Shown here one piece after another: positions 52,478 through 61,797 of a DNA stretch of 64,000 bases (position 1 is its first letter; each line of letters opens with the position of its first letter). The position numbers and the translations under genes are program-made. Below the pieces are notes generated by a model. That model was not told the origin of the DNA. It saw only the letters and a program-made list of their open reading frames with translations, and ran no database searches. Where the stretch lies: NCBI GenBank assembly GCA_017794945.1, contig CP051239.1, forward strand, positions 1,364,001 through 1,428,000, given 5' to 3'. Origin of the DNA: Alcanivorax sp. (lineage in GTDB: Bacteria > Pseudomonadota > Gammaproteobacteria > Pseudomonadales > Alcanivoracaceae).

Positions 52478-53578
52478 ATGACCACCACGCTGTACGGGGC
52501 CGAAGTCAGTTACTTCACCGGAAAAGTACGCGCCTACCTGCGCTGGGCCGGCATTCCCTTCGAAGAAGCGCTCTCCACCGCCGATGTCTACCGGAACGTT
52601 ATCGTGCCGGCGGTGGGCGCGCCGGTGATTCCGGTGCTGCGCGCCGCCGACGGCCGCATGCTGCAGGACAGTACCGTGATCATCGAAACGCTGGACCAGG
52701 CTCAGCGGCGCGACGGCGCCACGCTGTCCGTGCATCCGGCGACGCCGTTGCGCAAGTTGGTGTCCCTGATGCTGGAGGCCTACGGGGACGAGTGGCTGGT
52801 GATCCCGGCCATGCACTATCGCTGGTATTACGACAGCGAGTGGGCGATGGCGCAGTTCGGCGCCATGAACGCGCCCGATGAAACGCCGGAGAACCAATTC
52901 GCCATCGGCCAGAAGCTGGCGGTGCCGTTTTCCAAGGCGGCCACCTTGCTGGGCGCGTCGCCGAATATGGTGCCGGCGGTGGAAGCCTCCTATGAAGCGC
53001 TGCTGGCCGAACTGGACGCCCACTTCGCGGTCGAGCCGGCGCTGCTCGGCAGCCAGGCGACAATGGGGGACTTCGGCTTGATCGGTCCGCTCTACGCGCA
53101 CCTCTACCGGGACCCCACCGCCGGCAAGCTGATGCGTGAACGCGCCCCCAATGTAACCCGCTGGGTCGAGCAACTGCACTTCCAACCCGAGGGCCTGCGC
53201 ACGCCGCTGGATGATACCGATTCGATTCCGGAAACCCTGTTACCCGTGCTGCGGCGCATGGCCAGGGAGCAATTGCCCGCGATGGTGGAAATCGCCGGGT
53301 ACGTGAGCGCCTGGATGGCGGAAAATCCCGGCGAAGCGCTGCCGCGTGCCCTGGGCAACCACGACTTCAGCCTGGAAGGCCGCGAGGGTTCGCGCATTAT
53401 TCGCCCCTACAGCCTGTGGATGATCCAACGCGTGCGGGATCATCTGAACGGCATGGCGGCGCAAGAGCGGCAGCGGGCGGACGCGTTTCTACGCGATATC
53501 GGCGCCGAGGCGCTTGTCGATTTCCCGGATCCGCCGCGCCTCGCCCAGCACAAACTGACCGTGCGGCCCGCCGACTAG
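52478..53578 (+). CDS. Glutathione S-transferase-like protein with long C-terminus
   Basis: A 366-residue protein. The N-terminus MTTTLYGAEVSYFTGKVRAYLRWAGIPFEE and the following VIPVLRAADGRMLQDSTVIIETLD are a GST thioredoxin-like domain (about 1-80) with the cis-proline and D-S-T glutathione site. Residues 90-215 look like a GST helical domain (EPALLGSQATMGDFGLIGPLYAHLYRD). About 150 further residues have no recognised motif; usual GSTs end near 200-230. The ATG at 52478 has AGGA 9 nt upstream. Substrate unknown. Confidence 0.82.
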   Translation: MTTTLYGAEVSYFTGKVRAYLRWAGIPFEEALSTADVYRNVIVPAVGAPVIPVLRAADGRMLQDSTVIIETLDQAQRRDGATLSVHPATPLRKLVSLMLEAYGDEWLVIPAMHYRWYYDSEWAMAQFGAMNAPDETPENQFAIGQKLAVPFSKAATLLGASPNMVPAVEASYEALLAELDAHFAVEPALLGSQATMGDFGLIGPLYAHLYRDPTAGKLMRERAPNVTRWVEQLHFQPEGLRTPLDDTDSIPETLLPVLRRMAREQLPAMVEIAGYVSAWMAENPGEALPRALGNHDFSLEGREGSRIIRPYSLWMIQRVRDHLNGMAAQERQRADAFLRDIGAEALVDFPDPPRLAQHKLTVRPAD

Positions 53579-53589
53579 GCGCGGGTGAA

Positions 53590-54921
53590 TCAGAGCACGC
53601 CCTGCCCGCGCATGGCGCGGGCCACGCGCTGGAACCCGGCGACGCTGGCACCGGTCAGATAGTCCGGCTGCCGGTGGTCACCGCCATGTTCGAGGCAGCG
53701 GCCGTGGATGCGCTCCATGATGGCCCGTAGCCGGCGATCCACCTCCTCGGCGGACCAGGATTCGCGTCGGCTGTTCTGGCTCATCTCCAGCCCGCTCACC
53801 GCCACGCCGCCGGCATTGGCCGCCTTGCCCGGCGCATAGATCACCCGGTTATCGCGCAGCACCGACACCGCCTCGGCGGTGCACGGCATATTGGCGCCTT
53901 CCGCCACCCAGCGGCAGCCGTTGTTGACCAATTGACGGGCATCGGCTTCGTTGAGCTCGTTTTCGGTGGCGCAGGGCAGCGCCACGTCACAGGGAAAACC
54001 CCAAGGCCGACTGTCGGCGTGGTAGCGGATGCCATCGAAACGCTCGGCAAGCTGGTCCAAGCCGCCGCCGTCCGCTTTGATGTCTCCTACCGCTTCCAGG
54101 TGTGCCTTGGTCAGGCCCTGTTCCGCGAACACGGTACCTTTGGAGTCGGAGAGGGTCACCACGGTGGCGCCCTCGTCCAGCGCCTTGGCGAAGGCGTGCC
54201 GCGCCACGTTGCCGGCACCGGAGACCGCCACGGTTTTGCCGGCCAGCGTCTGATCCTGTTGAGCGAGCATGCTCTGCAGGAAATAAATCAGCCCATAACC
54301 GGTGGCTTCCGGCCGCAACACGCTGCCGCCGAAGTCGAGGCTCTTGCCGGTAAAGGCGCCGTTGAACGAGCCCGACAACTTGCGGTACATGCCGAACAGA
54401 TACCCCACTTCCCGCATGCCGACGCCCATGTCGCCGGCGGGCACGTCGGTGTCGGGCCCCATATGGCGGTGAAACTCGACCATGAACGCCTGGCAGAACC
54501 GCATGATTTCAGCGTCACTGCGGCCCTTGGGATTAAAATCGGCGCCGCCCTTACCGGCGCCCAGCGACAGCCCGGTCAGTGCGTTTTTGATGGTTTGCTC
54601 CAGCGCCAGGAACGAGAGCACGTCCAGATTCACCGACGGATGGAACCGGAGCCCGCCTTTGTACGGGCCAAGCGCACCGTTCATCTGCACCCGGTAGGCC
54701 CGGTTCACCCGCACCCGGCCCTGGTCATCCACCCAGGGTACCCGGAAGCGGAGCACGCGCTCGGGCTCCAGAAGGCAGTCCAGCAGCCCTTGCTCAAGCA
54801 ACTCCGGATGCTCGTCGAGGTAGCCGGAAACACTTTTCAACAGGCTGGCCGCCGCCTGCTGAAAGTTCACATGATGAGGGTCACGGCGTTTGATTTCTTG
54901 AAGTAGCGCTGAAGTATCCAT
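53590..54921 (-). CDS. gdhA: NADP-specific glutamate dehydrogenase
   Basis: A 443-residue hexameric enzyme aminating 2-oxoglutarate. The substrate region is YRVQMNGALGPYKGGLRFHPSVNLDVLSFLALEQTIKNALTG. The catalytic lysine is in GAGKGGADFNPKGRS, and the Rossmann site is VAVSGAGNVARHAFAKALDEGA. Length fits the 447-residue GdhA class. It is convergent with the GST-like gene, with only 11 bp between them. Confidence 0.97.
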   Translation of the reverse strand: MDTSALLQEIKRRDPHHVNFQQAAASLLKSVSGYLDEHPELLEQGLLDCLLEPERVLRFRVPWVDDQGRVRVNRAYRVQMNGALGPYKGGLRFHPSVNLDVLSFLALEQTIKNALTGLSLGAGKGGADFNPKGRSDAEIMRFCQAFMVEFHRHMGPDTDVPAGDMGVGMREVGYLFGMYRKLSGSFNGAFTGKSLDFGGSVLRPEATGYGLIYFLQSMLAQQDQTLAGKTVAVSGAGNVARHAFAKALDEGATVVTLSDSKGTVFAEQGLTKAHLEAVGDIKADGGGLDQLAERFDGIRYHADSRPWGFPCDVALPCATENELNEADARQLVNNGCRWVAEGANMPCTAEAVSVLRDNRVIYAPGKAANAGGVAVSGLEMSQNSRRESWSAEEVDRRLRAIMERIHGRCLEHGGDHRQPDYLTGASVAGFQRVARAMRGQGVL

Positions 54922-54984
54922 GGGGCCATGAAATAGGAAGGCGGGTGAAATACAAGTCGGCGTGCGTTTAAAAAGGGTAAAACC

Positions 54985-55659
54985 TCAGCCGTCCAGGCGG
55001 CGCTTGCGGGCCGGCCAGTCCGGCATGCGGTGGTCCATCAACGCGTGGAAGGCGGGGCCGTGATGCATGTATTCCAGATGGCAAAGCTCGTGCATCACCA
55101 CATAGTCGATCACCGCCGGCGGGTACTGCATCAGTGCCAGGCTCAGGTTGATGTAGCCGCGCCGGGACAACGAGCCCCAGCGGCTGCGCATCTTTTTTAC
55201 CCGCAGCACCGGCATGGGGTGGCCCCGTTCCGCGAACCAGGGAAACTGCCGTTCGATGCTCTCCTGGAAGCGGGTCCGCGCCAGCCCGCGCCACCACTCG
55301 TGCACCGCGTGGCTGACGGCGGCTTCGTCGTGGGGGTCGGGCACGCCCACGTGGAGTTCGTCGCCGTGGCGTGCCACCCGCGCCCTGGCGGCGGCGGCGA
55401 CGCGCAGGGTGAGCGGCTCACCCAGGTACTGGCAGGGGTCGCCGTCGCGCCAGCGCACCCGGGGCCGGGCCGCCATGCGTTGCTGCTGATCGCGGATCCA
55501 GTCCCGGCGTGAGTCCACGAAGGCTTCCACCCGGTAGGCGGCCAGTTTTAGTGGAGCGCGCACCTGCACACTGCCGTCCACGCGCACCCGCACTTCCAGG
55601 GAGCGCCGCCGGCTGCGCACCAGTTCGTATTCAAGAGGCGGGGGACTGTCGCGGTGCAC
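54985..55659 (-). CDS. YgjP-like (DUF45) zinc metallopeptidase
   Basis: A 224-residue protein with the YgjP/WLM-type zinc site HELCHLEYMHHGPAFHALM (HExxH plus downstream His and a C-terminal MPDWPARKRRL). The strand-rich N-terminal half (VRVRVDGSVQVRAPLKLA) is typical of PF01863. Cellular substrate unknown. With the ATG at 55659 it overlaps the upstream RND pump gene by 29 bp; an in-frame GTG a little downstream could shorten the overlap. Confidence 0.88.
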   Translation of the reverse strand: MHRDSPPPLEYELVRSRRRSLEVRVRVDGSVQVRAPLKLAAYRVEAFVDSRRDWIRDQQQRMAARPRVRWRDGDPCQYLGEPLTLRVAAAARARVARHGDELHVGVPDPHDEAAVSHAVHEWWRGLARTRFQESIERQFPWFAERGHPMPVLRVKKMRSRWGSLSRRGYINLSLALMQYPPAVIDYVVMHELCHLEYMHHGPAFHALMDHRMPDWPARKRRLDG

Positions 55660-58600
55660 CGGGCAGCTCCTGTTCCAATTGATGTTTCACGGCGTCGGCG
55701 GATTTGGCGTAGGGCGCCAGCCAGGCGTACAGCACCGGAATAATAAACAGGGTGAGCACGGTGGCGAACAACAGACCGCCGAGAATCACCACGCCGATGG
55801 TGATGCGGCTTTCCGCGCCGGCGCCGGTGGCCAGCACCAAAGGCACGGCGCCGAAGATGGTCGACACCCCGGTCATCAACACCGGCCGGAAGCGGATGAT
55901 GGCGCCCTGGTAGGCCGCCTCGGCCACGCTGTAACCCTGATCCCGAAGCTGGTTGGCGAACTCGACGATCAGAATGCCGTTCTTCGCCATCAGGCCGAGC
56001 AGCATGATCATACCGATCTGGCTGTAGATGTTCAGGCTGTTACCGGTGACCCGCAGCGCCAGGATCGCGCCGGCGATGGCCAGCGGCACCGTGAGCATGA
56101 TGATCAGCGGGTGGATCCAGCTTTCGAACTGGGCCGCCAGCACCAGGAACACAATCAGCAGGGCCAGCCCGAAGGTGATGAAGATCGCCGACGACGCCTC
56201 GGTGAATTCCTCCGCCATGCCCTTGTAGCTGAGGCGCGCTTCCAGGGGCAGAGTGTCGTTGACGGTCTGCTCCACGAAGTCGATGGCGCGGCCCAGGTCA
56301 TAGCCTTCGGCCATGTTGGCGGACAGGGTGATCGCCGGCAGCCGGTCCACCCGGCGCAGTTCCGGCGAGGCGCCCACGGTTTTCAGATCCACCACGCTGG
56401 ACAGCGGCACCAGCTCGCCGGCGTCGCTGCGTACGTAAATCGGATTGACGTCGTCGGGCACCCGCGCTTCGCTTTCGTTGGCCTCCAGCAGCACATCGTA
56501 CTCGCGGCCGCGGTCCACATAGGTGGAGGCCTGCAGGGTGGCGAACATGGCCTGCAGGGTCTGGCCCACGTCCTCGGCGGACAGGCCGAAGTCGGCGGCC
56601 CGCTCCCGGTTCAGTTCCACGTTCAGTTGCGGCTGGGTTTCCTCGTAGTTGGTATCCACGCTGAGCAGGTTGGGGTTGTCCTCCATGGAGGCCATCACCG
56701 ATTCGCTCCAGCGCTGCACCGATTCGTAGTCCGGCCCGCCGATCACCACTTCAAGCTGCTGGTTGAAGGCGCTCTGCCCCAGGCCCGGCGGGTTCACCGC
56801 GAACGCGCGCAGGCCCGCCACCTGGCCCAGCTCGCCGCGCAGTTGCTGGACGATCTCCTGCTGGCTGCGCTGGCGCTCGCCCCAGGGTTTGAGCCGGGTG
56901 ATCATAAAGGCGTTTTCCGGCTGCCCCCGGAAGCCGACGATGGACAGCACCCGCTCGGCCTCGCCGTTGTCCACCAACGGCTGCATCAGGGCTTCCACCT
57001 CCTTGATGTGGTGGGTGGTGTAGTCCGCGGTGGCGCCCTGGGGCGCGGTGGCCGGCACGATGAACACGCCCCGGTCCTCGGTGGGCGCCAGCTCCCGGGG
57101 CACGCCGGTGTACGCCAGGCCGGCCAGCACACAGATCAGCGCCGCCACGCCCAGCACCGGCCAGGGGTTGGCCAGGCAACGCTTCAGGCCCCTGGCGTAA
57201 CCGCCGTTAAGACGGGCCAGACCCCGCTCGAGCAGGTGTTTGTTTTCATCTTCCTTGCGGTGGCGGTGCAGCCAGCGCGAGCACAGCATCGGCGCCAGGC
57301 TGAGCGCCACCACGCTGGAAATCACCACCGCCGCCGCCAGGGTGAAGCCGAACTCGCCGAACAGCCGCCCCACGTCGCCGCCCATGAACGAAATCGGCAC
57401 GAACACCGCCACCAGGGTGAGGGTGGTGGCGACCACCGCGAACGCCACCTGACGCGCCCCCAGGAAGGCCGCCACCAGGCGGGATTCGCCTTCGTCGATA
57501 CGACGCTGGATGTTCTCCAGCATGACGATGGCGTCGTCGACCACCAGGCCGATGGCGAGGATCAGCGCCAGCAGGGTGAGCACGTTGATGGAAAAATCCA
57601 ACGCCCCCAGGCCCATGAAGGCGCCGATCACCGACACCGGAATAGTGACGGCCGGGATCAGGGTGGCGCGCAGGTTGCCCAGGAACGCGAAGATCACCAG
57701 GATCACCAGGGTCATGGACAGGCCCAGGGTGATCAGCACTTCCCGGATGGAGGCGCGGATAAACAGGGATTCGTCGTAATTGACGTCCAGCGCGATGTCG
57801 GCGGGCAGGTTTTCGCGGATCCGCTCGATCTCGGCGCGCACGTTGTCCGAGACCGACACGGTGTTGGCCTTGGATTGGCGGATAATGCCCAGGCCCACGG
57901 CGGTCTCGCCGTTGGCGCGCAGCTCGGTGTCGTCGTTCTCGACCCCCAGCTCCACCCGCGCCACGTCGCCCACCCGCAACTGGTAGCTGCCCTGCTGACG
58001 CAGCACCAGATCGCGGAATTCCTCCACGGTGGCGAGCCGGTTGTCGGCGCGTACCGTGAAGCTGCGGCTGTCGGACTCCAGGCGTCCGGCGGGCAGCTCC
58101 ACGTTATTGGCGCGCAGCGCCGTGGCGATGTCGTTGACCGCGATGCCATTGGCGGCCATGCGCTGGCGGTCCAGCCAGACCCGCATGGCGTAGCGGCGCT
58201 CGCCGCCGATGTTGACCTCGGACACGCCGTCGAGCACCGCGAAGCGGTCCACCAGGCTGCGTTCGGCGAAGTCGGTGAGTTCCTGGGTGGCCAGGGTGTC
58301 GCTGCTGAGCGTCACCCAGATGATCGGCCGGGCGTCGGAGTCGCTCTTCGCGATCACCGGCGCTTCGGCTTCTTCAGGCAGCTGATTGATAATGCGGGAC
58401 ACGGCGTCGCGCACGTCGTTGGCGGCGATATCCAGGTCCCGGTCCAGATCGAACTCCACCGAGGTGCGCGCCGAGCCCAGCCGCGAGCGGGACTCTATCC
58501 GGCTGACGCCCTCGACGCCGGCGATGGCCCCTTCCACCACCTGGATGATCTGGGTATCCAGCACCTCCGGGGCGGCGCCTTCGTAGGTGACTTCCACGGA

Positions 58601-58735
58601 CACCTGGGGCGGGTCGATGTCGGGATATTCGCGGATCGGCAGCTTCATCAGCGCACTGATGCCGAAGACCACGATCAGCAGGCTGACCACGGTGGCGAAG
58701 ACCGGCCGTTTGACCGACACATCGCTGAGTACCAT
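55631..58735 (-). CDS. RND efflux pump inner-membrane transporter (AcrB/HAE1 family)
   Basis: A 1034-residue trimeric proton-driven exporter. It starts VKRPVFATVVSLLIVVFGI and has PIREYPDIDPPQVSVEVTYEGA. TM4 carries the proton-relay pair IGLVVDDAIVMLENI; GRLFGEFGFTLAAAVVIS and the C-terminal LGLMAKNGILIVEFANQLRDQG are also clear. The start ATG overlaps the adaptor stop (TGATG), showing coupling. Drug or lipid substrate not predictable. No outer-membrane channel gene is adjacent. Confidence 0.96.
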   Translation of the reverse strand: MVLSDVSVKRPVFATVVSLLIVVFGISALMKLPIREYPDIDPPQVSVEVTYEGAAPEVLDTQIIQVVEGAIAGVEGVSRIESRSRLGSARTSVEFDLDRDLDIAANDVRDAVSRIINQLPEEAEAPVIAKSDSDARPIIWVTLSSDTLATQELTDFAERSLVDRFAVLDGVSEVNIGGERRYAMRVWLDRQRMAANGIAVNDIATALRANNVELPAGRLESDSRSFTVRADNRLATVEEFRDLVLRQQGSYQLRVGDVARVELGVENDDTELRANGETAVGLGIIRQSKANTVSVSDNVRAEIERIRENLPADIALDVNYDESLFIRASIREVLITLGLSMTLVILVIFAFLGNLRATLIPAVTIPVSVIGAFMGLGALDFSINVLTLLALILAIGLVVDDAIVMLENIQRRIDEGESRLVAAFLGARQVAFAVVATTLTLVAVFVPISFMGGDVGRLFGEFGFTLAAAVVISSVVALSLAPMLCSRWLHRHRKEDENKHLLERGLARLNGGYARGLKRCLANPWPVLGVAALICVLAGLAYTGVPRELAPTEDRGVFIVPATAPQGATADYTTHHIKEVEALMQPLVDNGEAERVLSIVGFRGQPENAFMITRLKPWGERQRSQQEIVQQLRGELGQVAGLRAFAVNPPGLGQSAFNQQLEVVIGGPDYESVQRWSESVMASMEDNPNLLSVDTNYEETQPQLNVELNRERAADFGLSAEDVGQTLQAMFATLQASTYVDRGREYDVLLEANESEARVPDDVNPIYVRSDAGELVPLSSVVDLKTVGASPELRRVDRLPAITLSANMAEGYDLGRAIDFVEQTVNDTLPLEARLSYKGMAEEFTEASSAIFITFGLALLIVFLVLAAQFESWIHPLIIMLTVPLAIAGAILALRVTGNSLNIYSQIGMIMLLGLMAKNGILIVEFANQLRDQGYSVAEAAYQGAIIRFRPVLMTGVSTIFGAVPLVLATGAGAESRITIGVVILGGLLFATVLTLFIIPVLYAWLAPYAKSADAVKHQLEQELPGAPRQSPAS

Positions 58736-59823
58736 CAGGCCGGCTCCTCCAGGAGCGCGCGCTGGGCGGGCATCAGAGCCCCCTCATCCTCGACCACCTT
58801 GACCGGCGCGCCGCTGCCGAGACGGCTGTGGCCGTTAACGATCACCGGTTGCCCCTGGTCCAGGCCGGCGGTGATTTCCACCCAGCCGTCGCGGCGCCCG
58901 CCCAGACTCACCGGCAGCCGCTCGGCGACATCGTCGTTGCTCACAGTGAACACATAGCTCTGCGCACCCTGGGAGATCACCGCCTGTTCGGGCACCAGCA
59001 GCGCCGGATGCTCCGCCAGCAACACCGACACCTGCAGGAACTGGCCCGGGCGCAGCAGGGAGTCGGCGTTATCCAGCAGCGCCTTGACCGTCAGGCTGCG
59101 GCTGGCGGCCTCCACGCGACTGTCGAGCATGGCGATTCTGCCGCGGAACACCTTGCCCGGGTAGGCGTCGCTGGTGACCTCCACGGTCAGATTGGGGCGG
59201 ATCTCGGACAGGTAGCGTTCCGGCACCTGGAAGTTCACCTCCAGGTTGCGCACGCTGTCCAGGGTGGTGATCGGCGCCCCCACCTGCAGGAAGGCCCCCT
59301 CGTCCACCTGGCGCAGCCCCACCACGCCGTCGAACGGCGCGCGCAGGTAATGGTCATCCAGTGCCACGCGGCTGGACTCCATGGTCGCCCGGGCGGACTC
59401 CATGGTGGTTTTCAGGTTGGCGACTTCGGCTTCGGAAATGGCGCTGCCGCCGACCAGCCGTGACGCGCGCTGGTAATCGGAGAGCGCGCGCTGGTAGTCG
59501 GCGCGGGTACGGTCGGTCTCGGCGCGGGCGGCGCGGTCATCCAGGGTCACCAGCAGGTCGCCGGCCTCCACGTCCTGGCTTTCCTGGAAATGGATCTTGT
59601 CGACCCGGCCGTCCACCTGGGTGACCAGGACAATGGCGCGAGTGGCCCGGGCGGTGCCCACCACTTCGAGGGTGTCACTCAGCGGCCGGCTGATGGCGGG
59701 CACCACGTTGACCGTCGTAGCGGGACGCGGCGGCGCGGCGGCGCTTTCCCCATCCCTCAACCACCACCAACCGGCGGTGGCCAGTACGGCGAACACCGCC
59801 ACGCCCGCGATCACTCGCAACAT
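58735..59823 (-). CDS. RND efflux periplasmic adaptor (membrane fusion protein)
   Basis: A 362-residue adaptor with an N-terminal membrane anchor (MLRVIAGVAVFAVLATAGWWWL). The lipoyl half-motifs are VDGRVDKIHFQESQDVEAGDLLVTLDD and LRAPFDGVVGLRQVDEGAFLQVG, around a short coiled coil (about 100-160). Beta-barrel and membrane-proximal parts follow. First gene of the pump operon. Confidence 0.95.
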   Translation of the reverse strand: MLRVIAGVAVFAVLATAGWWWLRDGESAAAPPRPATTVNVVPAISRPLSDTLEVVGTARATRAIVLVTQVDGRVDKIHFQESQDVEAGDLLVTLDDRAARAETDRTRADYQRALSDYQRASRLVGGSAISEAEVANLKTTMESARATMESSRVALDDHYLRAPFDGVVGLRQVDEGAFLQVGAPITTLDSVRNLEVNFQVPERYLSEIRPNLTVEVTSDAYPGKVFRGRIAMLDSRVEAASRSLTVKALLDNADSLLRPGQFLQVSVLLAEHPALLVPEQAVISQGAQSYVFTVSNDDVAERLPVSLGGRRDGWVEITAGLDQGQPVIVNGHSRLGSGAPVKVVEDEGALMPAQRALLEEPA

Positions 59824-59840
59824 TATTGTACTCCAGGCTC

Positions 59841-59860
59841 ACAGGCACCCCGGTGCCTGT
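59841..59860. promoter_or_regulatory. Candidate operator of the RND pump operon
   Basis: ACAGGCACC-CC-GGTGCCTGT is a perfect 9-bp inverted repeat 18 nt before the adaptor ATG. It could bind a TetR-type repressor or form a hairpin near the ribosome site. A second hairpin, GTCTG-GTAA-CAGAC, lies near 59949-59962. No regulator gene is adjacent. Confidence 0.5.
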
Positions 59861-60039
59861 TGAGGCCAGCCCGGCTTAAGGTGCGCTTGGTTTATCATCA
59901 GAATCTCGGCCGGTCCCTGGCCGGGCCCACGCGCGAACGTCCCGGGCCTGTCTGGTAACAGACCCGGTCCGATGGACGTGGTTCCCGCAGCCTACACGGT
60001 TTCCGCTTGTGGCGGGGTGAAAATCCGGATCAGCGGGAA

Positions 60040-60068
60040 GGAAAATCGGGCCGGCGGACGCCGGCCCG
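60040..60068 (-). terminator. Terminator of the AlkK-like gene
   Basis: On the minus strand, CGGGCCGGCG, a 2-nt centre and CGCCGGCCCG (60068-60047) are followed by ATTTTCC. It begins 12 nt past the stop. The strong stem and short T-tract make it plausible. Confidence 0.65.
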
Positions 60069-60079
60069 GGCAGGTGGTA

Positions 60080-61714
60080 TCACACCATTTCGGCGCGCAT
60101 CTTCTTCTTGTCCAGTTTACCCACAGAGGTACGGGGCAGCTCGTCCACGAACACCACCCGATCGGGGATGCCGTAACGGCTGATCACGCCTTTGTCGGCG
60201 TACTGGCCGACCAGTTCTTTGATCGCGTTTTCGTCCACTTCACCGCCCTTGACCACCAGGGCCACCGGCCGCTCACCCCATTTCTGGTCCTCCACGCCGA
60301 CCACCGCGCACTCGGCCACGCCGTCGTGCTGCAGAATCAGCCCTTCCAAATCCAGTGAGGAGATCCACTCGCCGCCGGTCTTGATCACGTCCTTGATGCG
60401 GTCGGTGATCCTGAGCCAGCCGTCGGCGTCGATCACACCGATGTCCCCGGTGTGCATCCAGCCGCCGTGCCACAGCTTCTTGGAGTTGTCCTCGTCCTTG
60501 AGATAGCCCTGGGTCAGCCAGGGCGCGCGTAGCACCAGCTCACCCTGGGTTTTGCCGTCACGGGGCACTTCGTTCATGTTGTCGTCGACGATCCGCATTT
60601 GCGCCATGGGCACCGGGCGGCCGGTGCGGGTGCGGTAGTCCACCTGGGTCTCCAGGTCCGCGTTCTCCAGTTCCGGGGGCAACAACGCCAGGGAAATCAG
60701 CGGGCAGGTTTCGCTCATGCCGTAACCGGTGTAGATGTCGATGCCCCGCTCCAGGGCGCCCTTGGCCAGGGACTTGGGCAGCGCCGAGCCGCCGATGATC
60801 ACCTTCCAGCCATTGAGGTCCACGTTCTTGGCGGCCTCGGCCTGCAGCAGCATTTGAATGATGGTGGGCACGCAATGGGAAAAGGTGACTTTCTCGGTGA
60901 CCAGCAGTTTGAGCAGGGTCTCCGGCAGGTAGCGGCCCGGGTACACCTGCTTGACGCCCAGCAGCGTCGCCACATAGGGCACGCCCCAGGCGTGCACGTG
61001 AAACATGGGCGTGATCGGCATGTAGACGTCGTCCTGGTTGAAACGTCCATGCCCGGAACCGGACAGCGCGGCGCGCCCGGCGAAGGTATGCAGCACCAGT
61101 TGCCGGTGAGAGAAATACACCCCCTTGGGCAGACCGGTGGTACCGGTGGTGTAAAAGGTGGTGGCGCGGGTGTTTTCGTCCAGCTCCGGAAAATCGAATT
61201 CCGCCGGGGCTTGCTGCAGCAGAGCTTCGTACTCGCCGGCGATGTCCAGTTGGGAATCCAGGTTGCCGCCTTCGTCATCCAGCAGCACATAGCGTTTCAC
61301 GGTTTCGATGCGGTCTTTCAGCTCTTCGAGAACCGGCAGAAACTCCCGGTTCACCAGAATCACATCGTCCTCGGCGTGGTTGAGGGTGTAGAGAATCTGT
61401 TCCGGGCTGAGGCGTACGTTCACCGTGTGCAGCACCGCGCCCATCATGGGAATGGCAAAGAACGCTTCCAGGTAACGGTGGGTGTCCCAGTCCATCACCG
61501 CCACGGTGTCGCCGGGCTTGACCCCGCACTCCGCCAGCGCGCCGGCGAGCCGGTTGACCCGCTCTTCCAGATCCCGGTAGCTCATGCGACGCTGGTCCGC
61601 GTAGACGATCTCCTGCTTGGGAGCGTTACGCACGCCGGATTCCAGAATGCTGTTGATCACCAGCGGCGATTCCACCGCCTCGGCGGTGCGCTGAATGGTC
61701 AGGTCGTTACTCAT
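60080..61714 (-). CDS. Medium/long-chain acyl-CoA synthetase, AlkK-like
   Basis: A 544-residue adenylate-forming ligase resembling AlkK, which activates the fatty acids formed from alkanes. Motifs are FYTTGTTGLPKGVYFSHRQ (about 185-203), GYGMSETCP (about 330), WMHTGD (about 415), DRIKDVIKTGGEWISSLDLE and the catalytic lysine region SVGKLDKKKMRAE at the C-terminus. The ATG at 61714 has GGAGAG 5 nt upstream; an ATG six codons earlier overlaps that site. Lies 57 bp after fumC on the same strand. Confidence 0.93.
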   Translation of the reverse strand: MSNDLTIQRTAEAVESPLVINSILESGVRNAPKQEIVYADQRRMSYRDLEERVNRLAGALAECGVKPGDTVAVMDWDTHRYLEAFFAIPMMGAVLHTVNVRLSPEQILYTLNHAEDDVILVNREFLPVLEELKDRIETVKRYVLLDDEGGNLDSQLDIAGEYEALLQQAPAEFDFPELDENTRATTFYTTGTTGLPKGVYFSHRQLVLHTFAGRAALSGSGHGRFNQDDVYMPITPMFHVHAWGVPYVATLLGVKQVYPGRYLPETLLKLLVTEKVTFSHCVPTIIQMLLQAEAAKNVDLNGWKVIIGGSALPKSLAKGALERGIDIYTGYGMSETCPLISLALLPPELENADLETQVDYRTRTGRPVPMAQMRIVDDNMNEVPRDGKTQGELVLRAPWLTQGYLKDEDNSKKLWHGGWMHTGDIGVIDADGWLRITDRIKDVIKTGGEWISSLDLEGLILQHDGVAECAVVGVEDQKWGERPVALVVKGGEVDENAIKELVGQYADKGVISRYGIPDRVVFVDELPRTSVGKLDKKKMRAEMV

Positions 61715-61732
61715 TGCTCTCTCCATCACCAA

Positions 61733-61797
61733 ACAAAAATTAAAAAGTGAAACAGGGTCACGGTCCCGGGTTCAGCCCGGGCCGGTCAGTTTAAGGG
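61733..61797 (-). terminator. Possible terminator after fumC
   Basis: Directly at the fumC end, CCCGGG-CTGAA-CCCGGG forms a hairpin on the minus strand. Downstream are a short GTGA/TCAC stem and the T-rich TTTTTAATTTTT. The T-tract is separated from the main stem, so it is uncertain. Confidence 0.4.

Noticed and set aside
55679-58957. Very long open frame (over 1,000 codons) on the plus strand opposite the RND pump
   Set aside because: It mirrors the pump gene codon for codon, is rich in His, Gln and Arg as expected for antisense of high-GC genes, and has no domain.
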